In this document: in pieces, positions 6,313 to 10,309 of the stretch
Numbering within the stretch: the first letter of the stretch is position 1
How the letters are laid out: the number at the start of each line of letters is the position of its first letter
Translations under genes and position numbers: made by a program
Assembly (NCBI GenBank): GCA_047632015.1
Contig: JBLIBC010000081.1
Location: 1-10,309 of the forward strand
DNA: 10,309 bases
DNA from: JBLIAZ01 sp047632015
GTDB lineage: Bacteria; Bacteroidota; Bacteroidia; Flavobacteriales_C; GCA-002722245
Reading direction: 5' to 3'
Notes under the pieces: generated by a model
The model's input: only the letters and a program-made list of their open reading frames with translations
Told to the model about the DNA's origin: nothing
Databases searched by the model: none

Positions 6313-7071
6313 TTACTTTTGAAGTGCGCAACTAACAAATTTAGGATTCTCTGGATTTGAGGCGTCCACTTCAACCCATCCGTATTTAGTTCCTGACTTT
6401 CTCACTGCAATGTAATATATTGAGGAGGCAATTTTCCAATCACCCGAAGCTGGATTGTCCGGATTTCCCGGATTGTCCTGCCACATGGCTTTTTCCAATC
6501 CCCATTTTGAAAGGGTATCAATCCTTTCATTATAGTCCAATCGGTCCACTAAATCATCAAACCGGTACTGCCGCATTCCAATAGGATAATATTCAGGGTA
6601 CAATGAAAATTCGTATTCACCGCTTGATGTAATTTTACAATTAGGAAATGGATTTGGATACCCTGAAAGCAATTGACCATTGTCATAGTTTACCAATGAC
6701 ATTTTCAAATACACATCGTAAGTGCCATCCAAATCGATGTCCAATGAATCATAACCTGCTCCATATAAATTTAAAGAGTCCCATGTCATTGTCAACTCAA
6801 ACGAAGGAATAAAATCATTTTTCACAAATGTGCTGTCGTATTTCCCAGCAAACACTTTGGCAGGTGTAATTGAAGTATCAGTAACAGCGGTATCTGTTGT
6901 GGTGGTATCTGTTGTGGTGGTATCTACAACCTCTATATAAATACAGGAACCATCGTCCTTTTTCGCTTCACTATCGTAGTTAATTGCTGCAATATCGGTA
7001 CACCCTTTCTTTTTTACACACGAAAAAGTAATGACACTCATGCACAGTACCACTACAAATATATCTTTCAT
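6313..7071 (-). CDS. Exported lipoprotein-like protein with GCTD...DDGSC motif
   Basis: A 252-residue exported protein with signal sequence MKDIFVVVLCMSVITFSC. Cys18 is the probable lipid site, although the box (TFSC) is atypical. Next comes GCTDIAAINYDSEAKKDDGSC (23-43), a cysteine-bounded motif frequent in cell-surface proteins of marine Flavobacteriia, where it often occurs in tandem; here there is one copy. A Thr/Asp linker (about 50-68) follows, encoded by a 15-bp tandem repeat. The remaining ~180 residues appear to be one beta-rich domain with a D.D.DG.YDVYL segment (about 109-120) and YGWVEVD near the end, features I associate with Bacteroidota surface lipoproteins of unknown function. 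No enzyme motif is visible. Likely location is the outer membrane or periplasm. It could be co-transcribed with the YHS gene 149 bp downstream, but no evidence settles this. Confidence 0.8.
   Translation of the reverse strand: MKDIFVVVLCMSVITFSCVKKKGCTDIAAINYDSEAKKDDGSCIYIEVVDTTTTDTTTTDTAVTDTSITPAKVFAGKYDSTFVKNDFIPSFELTMTWDSLNLYGAGYDSLDIDLDGTYDVYLKMSLVNYDNGQLLSGYPNPFPNCKITSSGEYEFSLYPEYYPIGMRQYRFDDLVDRLDYNERIDTLSKWGLEKAMWQDNPGNPDNPASGDWKIASSIYYIAVRKSGTKYGWVEVDASNPENPKFVSCALQK
6874..6925 (-). repeat. 15-bp tandem repeat encoding the TTTTD linker
   Basis: Two exact 15-bp units (6889-6903 and 6904-6918) are followed by a partial one and preceded by a diverged one (6874-6888). The period is five codons, so gain or loss of a unit by slippage changes the Thr/Asp linker by five residues without breaking the frame. 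Confidence 0.85.
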
Positions 7072-7217
7072 TTTTAATTTAATTTATTTTAAATATACAA
7101 TATTTTTTAATTAAACATCAAGACACGATACTACCTTTTAAAATAAAAAACAGGTAAAACCTTCTATAGAATATCAGTACTACCTGCCTCTTCGATTATG
7201 AAGTTGCTTATGTCCTG

Positions 7218-7258
7218 AAAAAAAAAGCTTCACCTCTTAACTATCATACTCCAAGAGG
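7218..7258 (-). terminator. Possible terminator after the VWA gene
   Basis: On the minus strand CCTCTT (7258-7253) pairs with AAGAGG (7238-7233), and six bases later a run of nine T's (7226-7218) follows. The stem is short with a 14-base loop, so this is a weak candidate. It lies about 63 bp beyond the stop of the VWA gene. Confidence 0.35.
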
Positions 7259-7320
7259 AAAATTTCTCTTTACCTCATGAACACATGATTTCAGCACGTA
7301 ATAAACTACATGAAAACTGA

Positions 7321-8751
7321 CTAGTAACCTCTTGGTGTCCTAATAAAAGAGGCTACCCTAATTTCCTCTTTCAAATTGTTCTTAGCGTCTGACAATTTCA
7401 TGATGGGAACATAACGACCTCCTCCTAAATTTGCATCTTCGCGCATCGCATCCTCCTCTTTGGGTTTGTTTTTAATCCCTACTACTGAAAATGTGATTCC
7501 TTTGCGACGATACTTTTTAATGTACCTTTTGTAATCTTTTGAATCACGGTTAAAAGCACCATCAGTAATGATGATGACATGGTTTGCACCATCATTAATT
7601 TTAGAGGCTAATGCTGTTTTAAAACCTAACTTAATCCCTTCACCTCCTGAAGTAAATCCTGCCGCACTCAAGTTTTGAATCTTTTCATTAATCACTTCTT
7701 TTGAGTCGCCTGAGGTTGGAGATAATAACACCCTCACTCCCGATGCGTAAGTGACAATACTGAACTTATCCTGAGAACGAAGCATATCAGATAGTTGTAA
7801 CAAAGAATATTTCATGAGCTCTACCCTATCAGCCAGTTTCATGGACGACGAAACGTCAAGGACAAATACTACATTAACTGGTTTAAAATCTTTTTCGTCA
7901 AAACTTTCTGGATCTAGTTCAACGAACGTTTTCATTTCCTCAGGCACCTCGTTATCAATAGGTTCTTTATCCATTTCAATCTCAGCAACGGTGTTTTTAG
8001 CAACAGTATCCACTTTAATTATCGGGTCATTTAATTCAGCAACCTTTTCATTAGTAATTACAACAATACTAGTGTCCTTTTCCAATTCAATAACTACCAA
8101 GTTTCTTTTAAAATTAATGTATGCTCCCTTTTCAGAGGGGTTATATCCTAAATGAGTTGCTAAAAAGTAACTCAAACCCAGGGAAGCGTCATTTTTTACT
8201 TCACCGCGTTTGTCGGTTTCCTTCACCCATACTTGAACACCTTTTTGAATTAAGGTCACCTGAGATTTACTTAATTCTTTTTTAGTTTCTTTATCAATGG
8301 TTACTACAGTTAATTTGAAATCACTGGGGTTTCTTCCTGTTGGTTTATCACCAAAAGATGGACAAGCAGTATACAAGTGGTTGTTGTCATCTGGTATTTC
8401 CTTGAGGTTGCCGGATAATGTGATGGTGGTAGCTTCATCCCTATCGCTAGTAAACACTTTTATTTTGTATGAAAAAGCACCAACCTTTGTTGGGTTAACT
8501 TGAAATCTAATCACTGACAAACTGTCTGGTGAAATTCGTTTTTTTGTAAAAACGGAAGTGACTTCTTTGGGTTTTCGGATGCTAAACAACAAAACATCTT
8601 TACTACCATTATTTGTCACGTTCACATCAACATAGCGCGGTGTGGAGGAAAATACTTCACCGTAATTGTGTTTAGTAATACTAAAAGTAACTTGTGAATT
8701 TCTTACAACAGGAACTATTAAAGCACACCAAATAAAAAGCAGAAAACGCAT
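7321..8751 (-). CDS. Secreted VWA-domain protein with Ig-like DUF1573-type domain
   Basis: A 476-residue exported protein. After a signal peptide (MRFLLFIWCALIVPVV) comes an Ig-like domain (about 21-116) of DUF1573/Hydin type (F...HNYGEV..., VTNNGSKDVLL, F.VNPTKVGAF). A second beta domain follows (about 141-226: LTVVTIDKETKKELSKSQVTL, then a glycine turn and FLATHLGYNPSEKGAYINF), like the carboxypeptidase-regulatory-type domains attached to OmpA-like proteins in this phylum. Next is an acidic linker (about 240-290), then a VWA domain (from about 291) with a complete metal site: DVSSSM (Asp299, Ser301, Ser303), Thr367 in the GFTSGGEG loop and Asp397 in ITDGAFN. VWA domains bind protein partners through a metal ion; an envelope scaffolding role is plausible but the partner is unknown. 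I chose the ATG at 8751 because it begins the signal peptide; an in-frame ATG at 8793 adds 14 residues and would overlap the promoter. A 249-bp gap separates it from the next gene. Confidence 0.88.
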   Translation of the reverse strand: MRFLLFIWCALIVPVVRNSQVTFSITKHNYGEVFSSTPRYVDVNVTNNGSKDVLLFSIRKPKEVTSVFTKKRISPDSLSVIRFQVNPTKVGAFSYKIKVFTSDRDEATTITLSGNLKEIPDDNNHLYTACPSFGDKPTGRNPSDFKLTVVTIDKETKKELSKSQVTLIQKGVQVWVKETDKRGEVKNDASLGLSYFLATHLGYNPSEKGAYINFKRNLVVIELEKDTSIVVITNEKVAELNDPIIKVDTVAKNTVAEIEMDKEPIDNEVPEEMKTFVELDPESFDEKDFKPVNVVFVLDVSSSMKLADRVELMKYSLLQLSDMLRSQDKFSIVTYASGVRVLLSPTSGDSKEVINEKIQNLSAAGFTSGGEGIKLGFKTALASKINDGANHVIIITDGAFNRDSKDYKRYIKKYRRKGITFSVVGIKNKPKEEDAMREDANLGGGRYVPIMKLSDAKNNLKEEIRVASFIRTPRGY

Positions 8752-8754
8752 ATT

Positions 8755-8787
8755 CAAATGTAAAACAAAAATGATGCTATACTCAAA
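8755..8787 (-). promoter_or_regulatory. Candidate Bacteroidota promoter of the VWA gene
   Basis: On the minus strand TTTG (8787-8784) and TACATTTG (8762-8755) match the -33 TTTG and -7 TAnnTTTG elements, 21 bp apart, within the range known for the phylum. The -7 element ends only three bases before the ATG at 8751, so a transcript would begin at or very near the start codon. Confidence 0.45.
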
Positions 8788-8861
8788 CCACATAGCTGCA
8801 TTTATATACCTCTAATAGATAATATATATCAGACTAATTTTCAAAGGCTTTTTACCTTGTG

Positions 8862-8869
8862 TAGTTTCG
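8862..8869 (+). promoter_or_regulatory. Possible -7 element of tpx
   Basis: TAGTTTCG differs at one base from TAnnTTTG and lies 22 bp before the tpx ATG. A T-rich stretch (ATTTT, 8837-8841) is at the -33 distance. This is the only reasonable match in the short divergent gap. Confidence 0.25.
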
Positions 8870-8891
8870 CTGAAAATCAAAACTAAACAAC

Positions 8892-9392
8892 ATGTCAACA
8901 GTAACATTAAAAGGAAACAAAGTAAATACGATTGGTGAATTACCAGCGGTAGGGAGTAAATTATCAAGCTTCAACTTAGTAAAGAGTGACTTATCAGCTT
9001 TTTCAAGCGCGGAATTATCTGGTAAAAAAGTAGTGTTAAATATATTCCCAAGTATTGATACTGGAACATGTGCAGCGTCTACAAGATATTTTAACCAAGC
9101 AGCAGCAGGTTTAGACAACACCGTGGTTGTTTGTATTTCAAGAGATTTACCGTTCGCACAAAAAAGATTTTGTGGTGCTGAAGGAATCGAGGATGTTATC
9201 ATGACCTCTGATTTTAGAACAGCACAATTCGGAAAAGACTTTGGTGTATTGTTTACAGACGGAGCTTTAACTGGTTTGCTTTCAAGATCAATTATAGTAG
9301 CTGATGAACAAGGTACTATCTTATATACTGAACAAGTAGCTGAAACGACTGAAGAACCAAATTATGACGGGGCACTAAATGCTTTGAAATAA
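8892..9392 (+). CDS. tpx: Thiol peroxidase Tpx (atypical 2-Cys peroxiredoxin)
   Basis: Tpx reduces hydrogen peroxide and organic hydroperoxides with electrons from thioredoxin. The 166-residue protein has the family signature FPSIDTGTCAASTRYFN with peroxidatic Cys60 (Thr57 is the usual T of the T..C motif) and the resolving Cys94 in KRFCGAEGIEDVIMTSDFR, the same spacing as Cys61/Cys95 in E. coli Tpx. It also contains the SRDLPFA segment of the family, and an additional Cys81 just before it. Length is typical and there is no signal peptide, so it acts in the cytoplasm. The ATG at 8892 gives the standard N-terminus (STVTLKGN); there is no Shine-Dalgarno sequence. It is transcribed away from the VWA gene and closed by a strong hairpin terminator 17 bp after its stop, so it is probably a single-gene unit. 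Confidence 0.96.
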   Translation: MSTVTLKGNKVNTIGELPAVGSKLSSFNLVKSDLSAFSSAELSGKKVVLNIFPSIDTGTCAASTRYFNQAAAGLDNTVVVCISRDLPFAQKRFCGAEGIEDVIMTSDFRTAQFGKDFGVLFTDGALTGLLSRSIIVADEQGTILYTEQVAETTEEPNYDGALNALK

Positions 9393-9409
9393 ATTCAAAA
9401 TTTGATATT

Positions 9410-9444
9410 AAAAAGCCCGTCAAAGTATATTTGACGGGCTTTTT
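9410..9444. terminator. Perfect 15-bp hairpin, bidirectional terminator
   Basis: AAAAAGCCCGTCAAA (9410-9424) and TTTGACGGGCTTTTT (9430-9444) are exact inverted repeats around the 5-base loop GTATA. The GC-rich stem ends in A and T tracts on both sides, so it can stop transcripts of tpx from the left and of the 9481-10224 gene from the right. Confidence 0.93.
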
Positions 9445-9480
9445 ATATATTTATATAATAAATTTAAACAGCAGTCATTT

Positions 9481-10224
9481 TTACCACTGTCTTATTCTAA
9501 CTTTTTTCCTAAAAAGAACAACCAATGATATTGCCGTCAGCAGTAAAAGAACAATAAACGTTGTTAAATATAAAGTAGAATTATCACTATAAAAAGCTAT
9601 ACTTTCCACTTCAATAGAATCCGTTATGTTTTCCCTAAGCAGACTACAACTACCTATAATTACTCCCCTTACATACGTCACTTTAGCCATATCAACCTCA
9701 TCTCGATGAAGTCTGTGAACCCTGTACCACCAGTCAGGAATTGTAAATTCATCCAGCGAGATATCATAGTATCCTGGCTCATTATAATCGACAAACTTTA
9801 ACAGTGTTAGCATAGGAAATGCCTTTCCGTTTTTTTTCTTTTCACCTTCCTTGTAACTAAATGTTAACATGATTGGAATACGCATTCCAGCGTTTGACTT
9901 TAAATGTATCCGAAACATGTTATGCTTTGAATAATTTGCCAATGTTTTAACACTGTCATTTTTAACAATAAAACCAGCAACAAAGGGATTTCGGGTAGCC
10001 CTACTTAACTTGTAGGTCATTTTAAATGTCTGGTTTGAAGAGTCTAAATTAACCGTTGACCAGTCCTTCTCAATGTCTTCATGGTAAAAGCCGTAATTGT
10101 AATTGACAGCATCTTTGTTTGGGAACACTTCCTCATGTGATGAAGCTAAAAGATAAATCAGTAAAAAGGACAGGACCAGCAGTGCAACTACAGTTCCTAA
10201 TAAGTATTTAAATTTCTTTTTCAT
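9481..10224 (-). CDS. Two-TM protein with periplasmic sensor-like domain
   Basis: A 247-residue membrane protein: helix 1 at about residues 8-27, a periplasmic domain of about 185 residues, helix 2 at about 218-238, then only RKKVRIRQW in the cytoplasm. The periplasmic part (NYGFYHEDIEKDW to VESIAFY, with FTIPDWWYR near residue 160) looks like a beta-sandwich. It resembles, from memory, the sensor half of flavobacterial membrane-bound AraC-type regulators, which continue after helix 2 into a DNA-binding domain. Here the reading frame stops right after the helix, and a terminator follows within 70 bp, leaving no room for such a domain. It may be a truncated regulator, a partner of a separate protein, or a family that never had an output domain. 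The ATG at 10224 has a weak AAAGGA about 12 bases upstream and lies 27 bp after the end of another minus-strand reading frame, so an operon is likely. Confidence 0.75.
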   Translation of the reverse strand: MKKKFKYLLGTVVALLVLSFLLIYLLASSHEEVFPNKDAVNYNYGFYHEDIEKDWSTVNLDSSNQTFKMTYKLSRATRNPFVAGFIVKNDSVKTLANYSKHNMFRIHLKSNAGMRIPIMLTFSYKEGEKKKNGKAFPMLTLLKFVDYNEPGYYDISLDEFTIPDWWYRVHRLHRDEVDMAKVTYVRGVIIGSCSLLRENITDSIEVESIAFYSDNSTLYLTTFIVLLLLTAISLVVLFRKKVRIRQW

Positions 10225-10251
10225 TTGCGAAGTAATTCCTTTAAATCACTA

Positions 10252-10309
10252 TTACATTTCCACGTCATTGATATTCACAAATGGTTCTGGAATATTTTCC
10301 TCGTCCTCA
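10252..10309 (-). CDS. C-terminal end of a gene running off the window
   Basis: On the minus strand an open frame enters at the right edge and encodes 18 residues (EDEENIPEPFVNINDVEM) before TAA at 10254-10252, immediately followed by TAG. The acidic, proline-containing sequence looks like a natural C-terminus, and the spacing to the next ATG (27 bp) suits an operon with the 9481-10224 gene. The family cannot be told. A short plus-strand frame starting at 10281 is a less likely alternative. Confidence 0.5.
   Translation of the reverse strand, partial: EDEENIPEPFVNINDVEM

Noticed and set aside
7151..7186. CAGGTA...TACCTG inverted repeat as a regulatory RNA
   Set aside because: Only six pairs around a loop of 24 bases; expected by chance in intergenic DNA of this size.
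7814..8503. Two plus-strand open frames opposite the VWA gene, and a similar one at 2691-2915 opposite the oxidase
   Set aside because: Ser/Thr/Leu-rich shadows of Asp/Glu/Lys-rich coding sequence on the other strand.
8852..9202. Minus-strand open frame of 116 codons
   Set aside because: It lies antisense to tpx, whose catalytic motifs are all on the plus strand.

Overview
The window looks like AT-rich chromosomal DNA of a Bacteroidota member, most likely of the class Flavobacteriia. The signs are: starts without Shine-Dalgarno sequences; promoter motifs of the TAnnTTTG type; a cysteine motif (GCTD...DDGSC) common in marine Flavobacteriia; an ArfB and a neighbouring uncharacterised protein of Bacteroidota type; and many exported proteins. 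I see no rRNA, tRNA, CRISPR array, transposase or integrase.

Left end (1-1204): an accessory-looking unit. A dense cluster of GAACAA-rich repeats (1-216) leads to a good -7 promoter element and a tightly coupled two-gene operon (278-1074). The first gene encodes a small lysine-rich protein of unknown function. The second encodes a strongly acidic protein resembling the DMP19/DUF4375 family of DNA-mimic proteins. A second copy of a repeat of about 97 bp follows the operon, so the pair sits between direct repeats like a cassette.

1205-4164: a rearranged segment on the minus strand. From upstream to downstream it holds a conserved uncharacterised Bacteroidota protein, arfB (ribosome rescue hydrolase), and an exported flavoprotein oxidase of the berberine-bridge-enzyme type with both covalent FAD-attachment residues. 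Beyond the oxidase lies a decayed second copy of the arfB 3' end. The oxidase is therefore bracketed by two diverged, same-orientation copies of the arfB tail, which suggests that recombination at arfB brought it in.

4365-9392: genes for respiration, envelope and stress. These are a type II NADH dehydrogenase (plus strand) converging on a secreted YHS-domain protein; a lipoprotein-like protein with a Thr/Asp linker built from a 15-bp tandem repeat; a secreted protein with an Ig-like DUF1573-type domain and a complete VWA/MIDAS domain; and, divergent from it, thiol peroxidase tpx, closed by a perfect 15-bp hairpin terminator.

Right end (9481-10309): a minus-strand protein with a transmembrane helix at each end and a periplasmic domain between. 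It looks like the sensor half of a membrane regulator with no output domain. Upstream of it is the extreme C-terminus of a gene that continues beyond the window.

The best candidates for something undescribed are the repeat-bounded DMP19-like pair and the arfB/oxidase rearrangement.
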